A stretch of 64,000 nucleotides of DNA from positions 48,659-112,658 of the forward strand of contig SKCR01031851.1 of NCBI GenBank assembly GCA_019454045.1, read 5' to 3'. Origin of the DNA: Zanthoxylum bungeanum (Eukaryota; Streptophyta; Magnoliopsida; Sapindales; Rutaceae). Shown one piece after another: positions 1-11,790 of this stretch. Numbering within the stretch: position 1 is the stretch's first letter; each line of letters begins with the position of its first letter. A program made the position numbers and the translations under genes. Under the pieces are notes generated by a model. The model saw nothing but the letters and a program-made list of their open reading frames with translations, made no database searches and had not been told where the DNA came from.

Positions 1-922
1 CGGTCGAAGTGTGACGACAATATAAGAAAAATACTTAGTAAGTGAAGATAAGAGCACAACATAGTGAGATTTCTCTGTATTGGATTAGAACCCACGTTCT
101 ATTATGTTTTAACTCTTGTGATATCTGAGAAGTAGTTAGCTATAGTTAAGTTAACTAAACCACACGGGTTTAGGATAGCCTTAGCCATAGCGAATAAATC
201 ATCAAAGGTATAATATGCGTAAACGGACCTCAGGTAAAGATAATATTTACAAGAATACAACCTAGCATAAAGAACAAGTCGTGTAAAGACAACAACCATA
301 TCATTCTAGCAAAGTAATTAAAAGTGCAAGGAGTAAATCAGAATAATATAATCAGTGTTAGCATAGTAATAAAGAACATAGCTTTAGTATAAAGGTTTAT
401 ATAATTAGGCTTAGTATGGATACCTTGCCCCAAAACTCCTTAGCCAATTAAGAAGAATCACCAGAGGGAGAACTGCCCTAATATAACAACTTAAATATGA
501 AAAAAAGTAGTGGGCAGTAGGTTAATTATAAGTTATGAAGTCCAAAATACACAGAGAAAGACGTAAATGCGAGAACTCAAAAGAATAAGCTTACAAGTAA
601 AGAAGGTTTAGAAGGATGGAAAACAGATAGGTCAAATGATAGAAGAAGAGGTCAAATAATAAATCTTAAGGTAAGGTTTATCTTAGAATAATTGAAGAAC
701 CCAAGGTATACACAGGTCAATGGAAAGTGAAGGTTATTGGTTAGAACATAAAGTACTATGAAAATAATTAAACATGAAAAGTAACAGAAGTTCTTAAGGA
801 TATTTAAAAGTTATTGTTGTCATGACCAGAGGTGTTAAAAGGGGTTGTAAAAAAAATCAGAATAGAACTAAGGTAAATAAGAGGATAGACTACGAGTATG
901 GTACAATTTTGGAAATGAAAAC
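1..922 (+). mobile_element. Ty3/gypsy element G2, decayed internal region (upstream part)
   Basis: No readable protein remains. The stretch is purine-rich and full of stops. It is placed in a gypsy internal region because it joins 5204-5585 once the solo LTR at 923-5198 and one TSD copy are removed, and because the end of this stretch resembles the end of the G4 internal region: the block near 801-870 (a 'gatattta' run followed by 'tgttgtcatga') has a counterpart near 63577-63640. The 5' LTR and most of the polyprotein lie left of the window. The heavy C-to-T/G-to-A look is what long methylation and deamination produce, but that is inference. An independent older repeat is possible. Confidence 0.6.
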
Positions 923-1080
923 TGTAACATCCCGGGTAATTTTAGCATGATTTCTGTAAGTTATAATTTCGTGTGAGGCCGCGTCTAAACGCGAGATAAA
1001 TTGTGGTGATTTAGAATCTTTTTAAAGGATTATTTATAATATAGCATTGACCAAAACAAGAGGGGCTGAAGTGAAATTTT

Positions 1081-1095
1081 CCAATAGTATAAATA
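1081..1095 (+). promoter_or_regulatory. Candidate LTR promoter of G1 (CCAAT plus TATA box)
   Basis: CCAAT at 1081-1085 is followed closely by TATAAATA at 1088-1095. The GA-rich tract from about 1150 would be the transcribed leader. TATA boxes at comparable depth occur in G2, G4 and G3. Position is by inspection only; no start site is known. Confidence 0.4.
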
Positions 1096-1149
1096 ATTCT
1101 AAATATTTATAACACACACGTGTTTCACAATAGACACACACACGAAACC

Positions 1150-1215
1150 AAAAAGAAACAGAGAAAGAAAGAGAGAGCGATCGAGAGAGTTCGAGAGAGA
1201 AAGATCGAGAGAGAG
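1150..1215 (+). repeat. GA-rich low-complexity tract in G1
   Basis: Purine tract of GAGA and GATCGAGAGAG-type units just downstream of the G1 TATA box. It explains the open frames on both strands around 1034-1498, which I do not regard as genes. Confidence 0.7.
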
Positions 1216-1897
1216 ACCAGATGGGTAGGTAACTCCGGCAACTTCCGGCGAGTTTCCGGCGAGTTCGCAACGTCTGATTATCCTGAGCAGATAGAGCAGA
1301 GGCTGGGCAGAGAGCAGAAGCAGATAAGGAGCAGAACATGGAGAACAAGAGAGCGGATTGGAGGAAGAAGAAGAGTAATACAGAAGTGAGAAGCCCTAAT
1401 TTCGATCCCAGTAGCTTCCTAGGGCTCATAGATGCATAAGGAAAACCAAGTAAGTACACTATTGCTATGAATTTCTTGAGTATTATTAAGTTTGTCATTT
1501 GGGTTTTGATTTAAACCTTGAGATAAGATTAGATAAAAAGATTAAGTGTGTAGAAAGTAGTTTAAATTTGATATCTAACATGAGATTAGAAGAAATATTT
1601 GTAGATTAGAGGGATTCTCAATTTGGGGGGAAACGCCTAGAACCCTAGAATTTGGGGATTTCGTAAAACTAAGGTGCAAGTTTATGTAATGGTTAATTTG
1701 GAAATCTTATAGACAAGTAATGAAATATTTGTGTGTTATTGTGAAAATAAAAACTGAATTATGACTGTGGTAGTGATGAAAACATTTAGACAGTGGCGTT
1801 TGAGGGAAATAGTATTGTGGTGAATGAGTTAGTTAACTACGGCAGTAAGGGATTAGTTTATGAACTTAATTGTTTCTAATGTATTTGGGCACCTTAA

Positions 1898-2460
1898 TTA
1901 ATTGGAAAGTATAAATTTCTTTGGAAGTTTAATTGACATATAAGGATTTAGTGATTGCTCATGTGCTTTCCAAAGTCGTATTGAATCAGCTATTAGATCT
2001 GCATTACAAGTCATATAAGCAACAATAGGTAATTTTACTGTTTGAAGATCCTTAAATTGAACTGTTCCAATACCATATCTTTCCTTTATTTTATCACCTA
2101 TATAAGTTTTAAGTAGTGAAAAGTAAAAAGGAATCTTCATCAATTGTATATTCAGATTGTAAATTGAGTTTCATAATAAAATTTTTATTATTTGATTTAA
2201 ACTAGTTCTAAATCTGTTACATTAGCAGGAATAGTTTGAATATTTGCAGCATCAGTCATCAATGCAATTAATTTACTTTCTATTCGATTAGCAATTGTCA
2301 ATACAGTCATTAGATGAGTTAATTTTGCTAACAAATCATAATCAGGTGTGACTCTCAATTTTGATGTTAAACCAGCAGGAAGTAGTGTTCGTATTTCAAC
2401 ATTTGAAATCATATCAATTACAGTTTTAGATCTTAAAAGTGATAGTAGTTCCAGCAACTG
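1898..2460 (-). pseudogene. Unidentified coding-like segment inside G1
   Basis: Two minus-strand frames of 86 and 81 codons (2457-2197, then 2143-1898) follow each other with a change of frame and about 50 bp of stops between them. Together they make roughly 190 residues. Composition is protein-like: mixed hydrophobic and charged residues, AT-ending codons, no low complexity, and a plausible alpha-helical character. The surrounding LTR has nothing similar on either strand. It matches no gag-pol domain I know. It may be a captured gene fragment or an integrated fragment of a non-retroviral RNA virus such as a capsid gene, but I recognise no family and this is speculation. No TSD was found around it. 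Confidence 0.35.
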
Positions 2461-3380
2461 TTTTGATAAAGTAGGTTATGATGAATAATGAAAAGGCTAT
2501 GGTTTATTAATTATGTTGCTAACTTAAAGAATATGAGGGTTGATGTTTAAAGTTGGTTCGGTAAAAAGGAAGGTTTGGGTATAAGTTTATCAAGTGGTCA
2601 AATTGGGACTTTAAGTGTGTAATGAGTTGTTTGTATCTTTTTGTGAAAATAGAATTTAGAGTTAAAACTGTGATAATAATGAGAAATGTTGTGGCCGAAT
2701 TGATTTTTTTTGACATTTTAGATACTTCTCTCACATGATAAAATTATAGCTTGAGCATAAGATAAAAATACAGTTTTATCTTGTATTATATATGATTAGA
2801 CATATTGCCCCCCAACATGTAAAGGTAATGTAAAGCAAACCATTTCAATTTCAGTTTAGTTGTTTATAGCTTTACGTGTTCTCTGGAGTTCTTCTGATTG
2901 AGCAAGTTGATATGTATATGTAAGTATATATAAGTATGACTATATATAAAGGTAATTTTTGTATGTGCATTGAGCATATATATATATATATATAATCAAT
3001 TTCAATGTACCATAGATATGCTTGAATGAATGCATGTACATGTATGATAGTATAAAGGAATGCATATGCATATATACATGTTATGATTTTCAGAATTTGA
3101 GCTAAAACTAAGATTGTTTTTGAAATTCAAAGTATTTTAAAAGAAAGTTCGTATGCTTTTGACAGAAAAGTTTTAAGCGTTTCCTTTTTGAAGAAATGTA
3201 TTTCAGAAAATGTTTTTACTGTTTTGAGATTTCAATATGATTTTATGTGATTTTCGGGGCATGAGGGAAAAACTCACCCCAGTATGTAACTTGAGATTCA
3301 GTTGGAATTGACGGATATCATATGGATTCGGGATTTGACCCATCCCAGCTGTACACTAATTGGAATTGACGGATTTAGAC

Positions 3381-3394
3381 ACATGTGCACATGT
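3381..3394. repeat. 14-bp perfect palindrome conserved in gypsy LTRs
   Basis: ACATGTGCACATGT equals its own reverse complement. The same palindrome lies at 7348-7361 in G2 and 38218-38231 in G4, each time 15-35 bp after 'ggaattgacgga' and just before a GC-rich repeat array. Confidence 0.85.
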
Positions 3395-3446
3395 GGAAGA
3401 CTAGGGGGACGCTCCTAGATCCTTAGCGCTCAGATGGTACATTCCT

Positions 3447-3626
3447 GGGCGGAGATGCGCCTTCGGGCGAAGATACGCCTTCGGGCGGAGATGCGCCTAC
3501 GGGCGGAGATGCGCCTTCGGGCGGAGATGCGCATACGGGCGGAGATGCGCCTTCGGGCGGAGATGCGCCTACGGGCGGAGATGCGCCTTCGGGCGGAGAT
3601 GTGCCTACGGGCGAAGATTTGGTTTT
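3447..3626. repeat. 18-bp GC-rich minisatellite in G1
   Basis: Nine full units of the type GGGCGGAGATGCGCCTTC, alternating with ...CTAC, plus a decayed tenth. Because 18 is a multiple of three the array is open in frame and gives a repetitive six-residue pattern; the 120-codon frame at 3434-3796 is that artefact plus chance. Confidence 0.92.
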
Positions 3627-5203
3627 CAGAAAAAAGATTTCAGTTTTCAGATTTTCCGTACACAGTTTTCATATTTTCAGTGCCTGGATTTCAGAAACCA
3701 GATTATAGTACACGGTTTTCAGAAACAGAGTTTAGAAATAGTTTTTCAAATTTCTGTTTTCAGTTTTTAGATACAGATCCCAGTTTTCAAGTGTAGTTTT
3801 CAGTCTTCAGAAACAGTTTTCAGAAAGCGCTTTTAGAAAAGAAAGTTTCCAGAAATAGCAGTTTTATAAGAGATTCAGAATTTTTAAGCAGAAACCAGTT
3901 TTTAAGTAAAGTTTTCAACAGAGAATTTTCATAAAGATTTTAGAAAGCATTTTCTAAAAGCATAGCATGTTAAAGTATAGTATAATTTACAAGTCATGCA
4001 TATGAATCATACATTCTAATAATTCATCTGAGATGCATATAGTTGATGTTAATGTATTATAGCACTAGTACATTCACATGTAAGTTTTCAGAAAAAGGTT
4101 TTAAAGTAATAGTTCATAAAAGCATGACATGATTGCATCGAAATGTATATATGGTTAATATGTGTGCGTGACATGTTTATATTGAAGTAACACTTTGTAA
4201 AATACTTGTGCATGATAGCATGATTTTATTTATATGTATATATATCAATGACCATTGTATGAGTTGTATGTTTACTTAGAAAGAACCTATTGTAAGGATG
4301 CTAGAATATGATGATATGATAACATATGCATGTATACATAGTTGGTTTTAGTGGATTAAATGTTTGACAGAAATAATATCTTAGTATAACCGATTTGATG
4401 ATATTTCAAAACAGTAAAAGAAAGAAAGTTATTATAATTATCTAATACAGACTAGCTCAGAGTATACAGAAAGGTTAAGAGAAGAATCAGAGTAGCGCAG
4501 AAGAAGTGTGATGGATCTTAATCTGTTAGTTAGTAAAATAGAACTTGATGTATTTAATACAAGTGATTAATATGGATAAAGTAAACAGAAGTTAAGGTAT
4601 GTATGTGTGTGTTCAGATAAAAAGATCAGTAGCAAGTTATATGGAAATAAAATGGATAAAAGTAATATGGCTAAATCAGACTTGTAAATATTTGCATGGT
4701 CACATAGACGGTTTAGGTTAATACAGAAACATGATTCAGACTTTGCATGTGTTTGATGCTCAAGGAATGAGCATAGTTACTTACTGAGTCTTATGACTCA
4801 CACCACAACAGTGTTTGAGTTTTGCAGGTTGGTGACCTGATCGGTCAACCACAGACACCAGAGCTTGAGGAGCCGGATAGCAGCGTTGCATTCAGCCAGT
4901 CACCAGGTCTTGGAAGTATTAGAGTCTAGTTGTAGAGAATTGAATTGTATAAAGTGTAGTTCGTAAAAGTTTTTGTTTCTTCGTATTTTCGGGCATGGAG
5001 CCTAGTTATATTATGTCTTGAGTTGGTTGTTTTAGTGTTATAGTATGAGTTGGGCCCTATAGATTGTATGATGGTGCTGAACTTTGATCCAGGTTGCGTG
5101 ACTTGACCTTGCCGAAATTTTTCTAGAATCAAAGGCTTATGGAGATGGGTTTAGTCTGTCTCCTGCCGGTAACATCTCTGCTAAGGCGGGATGTTACAAA
5201 AAC

Positions 5204-5570
5204 TCGTGAAGATAGGTGGAATAAAGGATGTAGAATATAGTTGGAAGTTTCAGAAATAAAGTTCTGTGATGCGTAAGAGATAAGGGTAGTATGATGATGA
5301 AGGTAGAGTATTGAGAAGAGGACCATGTAGTAAGATTAAGGAATTACCTTTCAATTAGGAATTCAAGATATTATTCACCAAGGCCCATGAACCTTGGAAT
5401 AGTAGGCACAAGTATGATAAAAGATTTCCAGAGGTTTTAGTATTAATATCTGGAACAAAAGACCAGAAGGGAAATTAAGAAAGATAAGGATAGTCAGAGA
5501 CACATATATTCTCGACTAGGACAAATCTATAAGTTAAGCCCCAAAAAGGATTTGAGGACGAATCCTATTT
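5204..5570 (+). pseudogene. Gypsy G2 polyprotein end and 3' untranslated region
   Basis: Continuation of 1-922 after the G1 solo LTR. Around 5386-5440 the plus strand reads a motif of the type E-x-W-x6-Y-x4-F-P-E-(V/L)-L, close to the end of plant chromovirus integrases (E-A-T-W-E...Y-P-x-L-F). It is followed at 5550-5562 by 'ttgaggacgaatc', the 'GAGGACGAA' signature usually found just before the polypurine tract in Tekay/Del-like elements. The rest is not readable. The G4 copy at 63831-64000 aligns with 5341 onward. Lineage is inferred from these short signatures only. Confidence 0.55.
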
Positions 5571-5585
5571 AAGGGGGGAAGAATT
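5571..5585 (+). other. Polypurine tract of G2
   Basis: AAGGGGGGAAGAATT lies directly before the TG that opens the 3' LTR at 5586. This is the plus-strand primer for gypsy reverse transcription, and it fixes G2 as plus-oriented with this LTR as its 3' LTR. Confidence 0.85.
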
Positions 5586-6003
5586 TGTAACATCCGGTAA
5601 TCTGTGTGACTTATGCGTTACCAGGGACCGATGGCTATCACGTTATCGGAGATATGCACATGAAAAAAAATCATGTTTAAGCATGTATGGATTCAAGAGA
5701 ATTACTTTTCGGGAATTCGATAAATTTCTTGTATTTTCGATACGGAAATTATTTTATGATTCAATACGGATAGCCCTAGGTATTTGGACCATAATTTTTT
5801 TCATAAAAACTCTGATTTTTATGAATTTTATATCGCCGGAAATTTTAGACTGAGATCTAAAACTTTCGTGTTGAATAGTTTAACAAATTCGAATCAGAAG
5901 TGGGTCAAAAATTGAGATTTGTTTTATGTTATAGTGAATTTCGTGGATGATCTAGAACTTGATGTGGTGGTACCATCTTGGCCATTCATGCCCAATAAAA
6001 ATC

Positions 6004-6026
6004 AGCCAATTTTTGCCTATAAAAAT
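6004..6026 (+). promoter_or_regulatory. Candidate LTR promoter of G2
   Basis: A CCAAT box at about 6005-6009 stands before TATAAAAAT at 6018-6026. The equivalent site in G4 is TATATAAATA at 33745-33754, in the same position relative to shared LTR blocks. Confidence 0.45.
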
Positions 6027-6700
6027 GACATTAGTCCCTCTTCTTCAAGAGTAAAAAAACGTGGAGGGCGATAGGGGAAAGTTTTTCATGTCAAATTTCT
6101 TTCCATCTCCATTTCTTATGACATTTTGAGCCATTCAAGCTTCATTTCCAAGCTTGGTAAGCTTCTTCTTCCTTTCTATCTTTTTAAATTTTAGTTTTGA
6201 GCCAAAGAATTAAAAGCCCCAATTTCGCACTATATAAACCCTAGAAATTGGGATTGTTAAATTGACTTTAATTTAGTGGAAAACATGCATTTTGGAGAAG
6301 TGTTTTAAGAGTATAAGCTTGTAATGAGGTCAAATGGTAAATGATTAGGTTGAGGATATTACGCTTGGTAATTAATGTTTATGGTTTGTGTTTGGGTGGT
6401 GATGTTGGATGAGTTTTGATGTTTGGAAGAGTGTTCAAATGTTGGTGATGGGCATGGAAGTTGATTGTTGTAAGAAATGTCCAAATGATTGAAAAATCCT
6501 AAATGTTGAGCTAAATGGAATTATGAAATTAGAAAGTAATATTTGATTATGGAGTGTTGGTTTAGTATGTAGTTACTTGAAATTTAAGGAATTGTTGAGT
6601 AGATGTTGTAGTATGGAAGTGTTAGCATGGAGTGTAATATGATGTCTTGTGCAATGGATGAACATGGAGAAGCAAAAACAAAATCGTGGAAAACTATCTC

Positions 6701-6806
6701 GCGTCGCGACGCTGAAGGGCTTTGCGTTGCGACGCGCAAGGGAAAAATGACAGCACGTCTCTGGATGTTGCGCTTCGCAATGCAAATCCTTGCGCGTCGC
6801 GACGCG
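6701..6806. repeat. CpG-rich palindrome cluster in G2 LTR
   Basis: Three near-copies of the palindrome GCGTCGCGACGC: perfect at 6701-6712, one change at 6724-6735, and 14-bp perfect (CGCGTCGCGACGCG) at 6793-6806. This is sharply different from the AT-rich surroundings. G4 holds decayed versions between 34400 and 34650. Confidence 0.8.
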
Positions 6807-7390
6807 TGACACAAATTATTCCCGAATTAATTTTAAATCGTCCCAGATCCACCCTAGCATATTAGAGGTCGCTTTATAGGTCTCGTATTAGTCCGTATAT
6901 ATACCTTACATCGAAACACATGCACGATAAGCCTTGTAGATAAAACATATTAGTGTATTAATAAGCTTAGCTAAGTTCCGAAGCTCATTTTATAACGTAT
7001 ATGCTAATCAAGTTTCCGATCATAGATTATCCACAGGAACCACAACCTTCTTTGATGAGGGGATTCAGTGCCAGCCAAATTTCAAATCAGTTAGTGGACG
7101 CTTCTTTTATCAAGATGATTTCTTTTATTTATTTATTTATTCTTTATGAATTGAGACTTACTATTTCAAGCACATAGGGCATTAGCCATATTTGATTTCA
7201 GATTCATGTTAAACATAATGTTTATGCAGTTTTGAAATCTATAACATGACTTTTTATGTTTTCAAACATGAGATTTATCTTTTTTGAGGCATGAGGAAAA
7301 ACCCACCTCAGTATGTAACTTGTTACAGTTTGGAATTGACGGACAACACATGTGCACATGTAAAGGACCGAGGGGACGACGATACGTAAC

Positions 7391-9370
7391 TGTTGGGAAA
7401 TCTCTAAGTCCCGAGGATCGATTATCAAGCAAGAAACATAAGTGCGAATACACGAGGAAGTTGCAGAATACTTACATCGAGCGGTTGAGCGATGCGGCGG
7501 ACAACAAAAACTTTTCTGCCTCCTCCAAGACGTCTCGGCAGTGAGCAGTTGGGCTCCTCCAAATTCGGCCATGGTGATCCCTCCAACAAGCTCCAAGCTT
7601 TGTGTTGATTCCTTGCTCATAAGTGGGTTTCCCTATCAACTTTGTATGTCTCCAAAGTGTGTGCTAGCATTTGGTGATTTTTGCCACAAAAATGACTGCT
7701 TCTCTTCCATTTTCGGTGAAATCATAAAATTTTGAGAAGAAAAATAGGCCCTAGGCCGAGAGAGAGAGAGAATGAGCATTTTGGCTCCAAAAACGTGTAA
7801 AAAAGAGAGAGAGATGAAAAATGTGTATTAGTTAATTGTTTTCCAAAAACAATTAAACATATACCAATTTTACAATTTCAAAAAGTCAAAGGAAACTATG
7901 CCAACCACTTCCATCAACTATTCACATAACTCAATCAATCAAGTGACAAGTTGTCACATCACTCAAAGTGACTAATGATTTGACGCTTGATGCGACTAGT
8001 GATTTGACGCTTGATGTGACTTGCGAGCCGTACTTGAATTCGAAATGTGAGTGCGCTCGCAAACACTCCCGGGCTCGGGTTCGCTAATTCCAAATTAACG
8101 AATTTTCCGTTGCGACGTAATTAAATAATCACTATTCACATCGGTAACGAATTAATTCTAAATTAACTCGTTCGCCTGAATTAAATTCTAAATTTAATTC
8201 CGCGTCGAAATCCAATTTCGTATAATATATCGAATATATTATTTTATCGATTAATTCCAAATTAATAGTTTTTCTCTCTTTAATAAATATTTTATTCCAG
8301 ATAAAATATCTCCGTAATTAATCTCAGATTAATTTTCTCTCTCGTCTAATTAATCCCAGATTAATTAAGTGCGAGTCATACGTCATCGGTGAATCTTCGG
8401 GAAGCGACCCATGAGATCCCCAGATATGTTGGCAGTAAATCCGGTCGTCGGACTATCCGAACACGTAAGTACCTCGTACTACGTTTGTACCGATTTACAA
8501 GACAAGGTTGGCTTCTAGCAAAGCGCCATGCCTACCCAATTCTCCAGAAATATCCTTACAGGAATATGTGATCTATATCAGGCGTAGTATACGTAGTATT
8601 GCGTATCTCGATCCAGTGTCAGATGTCACATGCAAGGCCTGGGGCTGGAAATGTGTCTGCCCCATACGAATCACATATCGGATCTCTGGTAACTAGTCTC
8701 TATATCGGATAATCATGACCTAGTCATATTATCCCGATGACTGCAGTACATAAGAGAACCAGTTTCGTATCCAACGTGACCATCATCTCCATTATGACTG
8801 GAGTGATACTTCCGTCTTGACATCACACCCAACACACTACGATTCTCAATATACCCAGCAGAGGCGTACACAGAACCTGTTAAAGCCCTGGACGACCTAA
8901 AACCAAAGCATATTGATTGTCGCAAGTATTAGTGGTGCAAGTCTCAGGTTAAGACCAAATACACCTACCCTGAATTCGGACTTCCATAGACACATAGTCA
9001 TACTACCAATGGAATTTCGAGGGGCACTCATATTACACTTGCATGAGTATCCTATACCCAAATATATGAGAACTACGCCGTTATGCCCTCACAACGTGTA
9101 CAAGTGTAATACAAGTCTTTTTCGCATTATCGATGTCCAATCTCGATAATACTCTGACTAGGGATATTTAATGATTAATCCTTCGTGGATTGATACTGTC
9201 TCATATCATCTCAATCCAGGAACTAATCATAAGAACCTCCTATCATTTATACATCTTGGTGATCTAATCACAAATGATAAGAGAGCAATTTCCTTTGTCA
9301 CATAGTTAATTTGTACAACACCACCATGATCTGTACAAATAGTGACACTATGGGTCATAACTGTCCAACA
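7391..9370 (-). repeat. Copia A 3' LTR (1980 bp)
   Basis: In plus-strand reading it runs from TGTTGGGAAATC to CTGTCCAACA. It contains the hairpin array at 8146-8367 and the doubled 'gtgatttgacgcttgatg' motif near 7970-8020. Compared with its partner it lacks about 57 bp found at 16865-16918 (the 'ccagagcgaagctg' block also present in C, D and E). Confidence 0.93.
8146..8367. repeat. Array of eight short hairpins in copia A 3' LTR
   Basis: Consecutive inverted repeats: 8146-8172 (arms AACGAATTAATT / AATTAACTCGTT), 8178-8200, 8206-8220, 8222-8242, 8248-8268, 8287-8309, 8316-8334 and 8347-8367. Arms are 6-12 bp and loops 3-5 nt. Homologous arrays: 15987-16208, 25491-25711, 40431-40651, 45109-45330, 52995-53215 and 58435-58652. 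Confidence 0.88.
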
Positions 9371-9960
9371 ATCTACCACTTGGCCTATAGCCAGTCACTC
9401 GAGTTTCCTACACCCGAACTATGTACAGTTCGCTCAAATTACTGAGAAAAGACTTTCGTCAGCGGATTTGCATGATTATCATCTGATGCGATTTATTCGA
9501 TCATCACATCCCCACGATGTATGATCCGAACGAATCAGATGAATAGTCGAAGTATGTATCTGGATCGTTGATGAGACCATTAATTCTTTAGTCTGCGTTG
9601 TAGCCTAGCTCAGCTGCTAACAGAACTATATCTAATCTAATTAGATTATTATCAATCCAGAAGGCTTCTATTGCTGCCTCAGCTGCGGCAATAACCCGCA
9701 TTTGTTGTTTATTTGGTAACAGTATCTTGCTTGGAAGATTTCCAGCTCACTGTTCCGTTATTCAAACTGTATAGTATCGTTTTGCGACTTATAGTCGTTA
9801 TCGGTTAGGAAACTTGCAACAGTGATCCCAGTCACTCCAAGTTCTCATTCTCTATAGTATAAGACATCATCCTCAGTTCCTCTAAGATACTCAAGGATGT
9901 TCTTAACATCAATCCAATGACTATCACTTGGATTGGCCTGATTGTGACTCTATATGCTCA
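9371..9960 (-). pseudogene. Copia A RNase H domain and polypurine tract
   Basis: The tract, read on the minus strand, is GGCCAAGTGGTAGAT at 9371-9385, directly beside the LTR, as in most plant copia elements. Upstream, broken frames give the RNase H end of a copia polyprotein, including a piece like A-A-E-A-A-I-E-A-(F/I)-W-I-D-N, the usual 'E-A-A-K-E-A-V-W' region. Many stops. The homologous stretch of C is 56800-57387. Confidence 0.7.
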
Positions 9961-10139
9961 AAGCGTATGAGACACCATGTCGCATATATTTTTCAATGTA
10001 CGAGTTCTCAGAGGATTTCAACAACTTTAAATCTATCCCGGTAGATCTTTATTCATAGAATAAAGGTTGTTTCTCCAAGAATTCTACGGAGAATTTTCTT
10101 ATGAAAGCCAAGCTTTCACCGATTATATTGGGAATATCA

Positions 10140-10870
10140 TTTCCAAGAAATGATATATTATCATTATTTAGGACATTTATGTCAGTGCGCTCCACTAACC
10201 CTCTTATATACATAAGAATCATTATTGTTTTGAATTAAATCATATACCATTATGATTACATCAAAATAATAATTCCATGAACACTATGCTTGCTTCAATC
10301 CATCCATGGATCGAATAACCTGCAAACCTAGTTTGCTTGTTTTGGTATGACAAAACCATCAGGATGTTATAAACATCCTCCAAAGGGTTTCCTTTAAGGA
10401 AAGCGGTTTTGGCATTCAGCTGACATATTTCATAAATGAAACATGCAGCATTAGCAAGCATTATCCAAATGGATTTATCGTGGCAACAAGCAAAATGTTT
10501 CGTCGTAATCGACACAATGTTGATAACGATACCTTTTCGCTACAAGCCTAGCTTTGTACGTTGGTATGTTGCCTTCCATGTATGTCTTCCTTGAAGACTT
10601 ATAAGTACCAGTAGGCACAATGCCTTGCGGTACATCAACTAGTATCCAAACTTAGTTGGTATATATGGAATCCATTTCGAATATCATGGCACTTTGCCAT
10701 GATAGGGAGTCGATACCTTGTATCATTTCCTCATACGCAGTCAGTTGGTATTCCTCAATAAGATTGACATCTTTACGAGGTGAGATCAGAAACCCATACC
10801 ACAAGTTATTTTCTGACTCTCTCCGACTTACGCGGTTCTTGTGTATTCGAAGATTATTGGTATAGTTTCA
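10140..10870 (-). pseudogene. Copia A reverse transcriptase remnant
   Basis: The 84-codon minus-strand frame 10515-10261 contains QLNAKTAFLKGNPLEDVYN, the copia RT signature D-V-K-T-A-F-L-N-G-x-L-E-E-D-V-Y, followed by a piece like Y-S-I-H-G-W-I-E-A-S (family: R-S-I-Y-G-L-K-Q-A-S). A scrap of 'N-x-x-D-S-Y-V-Y-K-R-V-S-G' follows at about 10190-10240. The region that should hold the Y-x-D-D catalytic site is disrupted. The upstream hinge (10560-10870) has E-P-R-K-S-E-R-like pieces. Not functional. Confidence 0.82.
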
Positions 10871-11059
10871 TCATTGATGAACTAATTGTGTTCCATTAAG
10901 GAATCGGTGCCTAGAATAATATTACTCTGATTTTCATCGAGTTTTACTTTCCTCCCACTTACCACTGCATATAGGTATTCCTCTTAGGAAAACCGCATGG
11001 TGAGCAACAATTACATTGTTCTCTTGTGAGATGTTTAAGTACTATACTTTGGTTTCCTT

Positions 11060-11790
11060 AGGATAACCCACAACTTAGGCACTTATCCGATTTGTGTTCT
11101 AGTTTGGTATCATCCAAACATATGCCTAGCATCCCAAATCTTCAGGAATGAGAAAACCCAGTTTCTTTCCTGTTCATATCTAATATGAAATCTGTCTAAC
11201 AAATTTTTATAGAATCTTATTCAAAATAAGTTATGCACTGTTTATGCGTATCCGTTGAAGGAAATGGTAGCTCAGAGCGACTCATGATTAACCTTACATG
11301 TCCAACAAAATTTGATTTCTCCGTTCGGACACACCGTCAAACTGACGTGTTTCGGGAGGAGTCCTGATTGAAAGAATACTATACACTTTCAAGTATTTGA
11401 GAAACTTATTGCTTAAGTATTTTCATCATGGTCTAACCGTGATGTTTTAATACTTTAGCCGATCTATTTGTCTATTTCGTGTCGAAACTCTAAAAGTTTC
11501 CGATTTGTGTTTCAAAAGAGACACCTAACCATAACGCGATGCCACATCCGTAAAGGTCACGAAATATTCATATCCACTTCTAGCCTAGCTAGATATGGGC
11601 CCACCTACTTCACTATGAATAAGGGCTAACAGATCGATGGCACTTACACTTTTACCAAGTTAATAGTGTTTTAGGCTCTTTGCCCAATAAACTAGATTCT
11701 TAGACTTTATTTGAATAGAATCAAATATGTTCTAGTACCCACTCTTCAAAAGTGTGGATATACGATTCTTGTTAATTGTGTCCCAGACAA
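11060..11790 (-). pseudogene. Copia A integrase and pre-integrase remnant
   Basis: Aligns base for base with the better readable integrase of C (54960-55700), for example 'gggcccacctacttcac' (complement of the G-P-M region) and 'cggacacaccgtcaaac' (complement of the G-V-S-E-R region). The domain would insert the cDNA into the chromosome. Broken by stops and indels. Confidence 0.65.

Larger units (their letters stand above)
923..5198 (+). mobile_element. Solo LTR G1, Ty3/gypsy, 4.3 kb
   Basis: Starts TGTAACATCCC and ends GGGATGTTACA, a perfect 11-bp terminal inverted repeat. It is flanked by the direct repeat AAAAC at 918-922 and 5199-5203, the 5-bp target duplication of an LTR-element integrase. 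No primer site or polypurine tract adjoins it, so it is a solo LTR left by LTR-LTR recombination. It inserted in the internal region of G2. It shares with the minus-strand LTR G3 the block around 4770-4860 ('gactcacacc', 'ttgcaggttgg'), and with G2 and G4 the block around 3256-3400. At 4.3 kb it is longer than G2 and G4 (about 2.7 kb each without insertions), partly because of an 18-bp array and a foreign-looking coding-like segment. Confidence 0.88.
5586..7390 (+). mobile_element. G2 3' LTR, left part (split by copia A)
   Basis: Begins TGTAACATCC right after the polypurine tract. It contains a promoter, a leader with the 'ccctagaaattggg' block shared with G1 and G4, a CpG-rich palindrome cluster, the ACATGTGCACATGT palindrome, and the first 'gacgatacgtaac' module. 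It is cut at 7390 by copia element A, with GTAAC duplicated at 7386-7390 and 17256-17260. Without A the LTR is 2741 bp, similar to G4 without J (2648 bp). Confidence 0.88.

Noticed and set aside
1034..1498. 154-codon minus-strand frame with a hydrophobic start
   Set aside because: Antisense to the GA-rich leader of LTR G1; composition follows the low-complexity tract (Ser, Leu, Phe).
3434..3796. 120-codon open frame with repeated R-A-E-M-R-L
   Set aside because: It is the 18-bp minisatellite read in frame; no start context, no homolog, inside an LTR.
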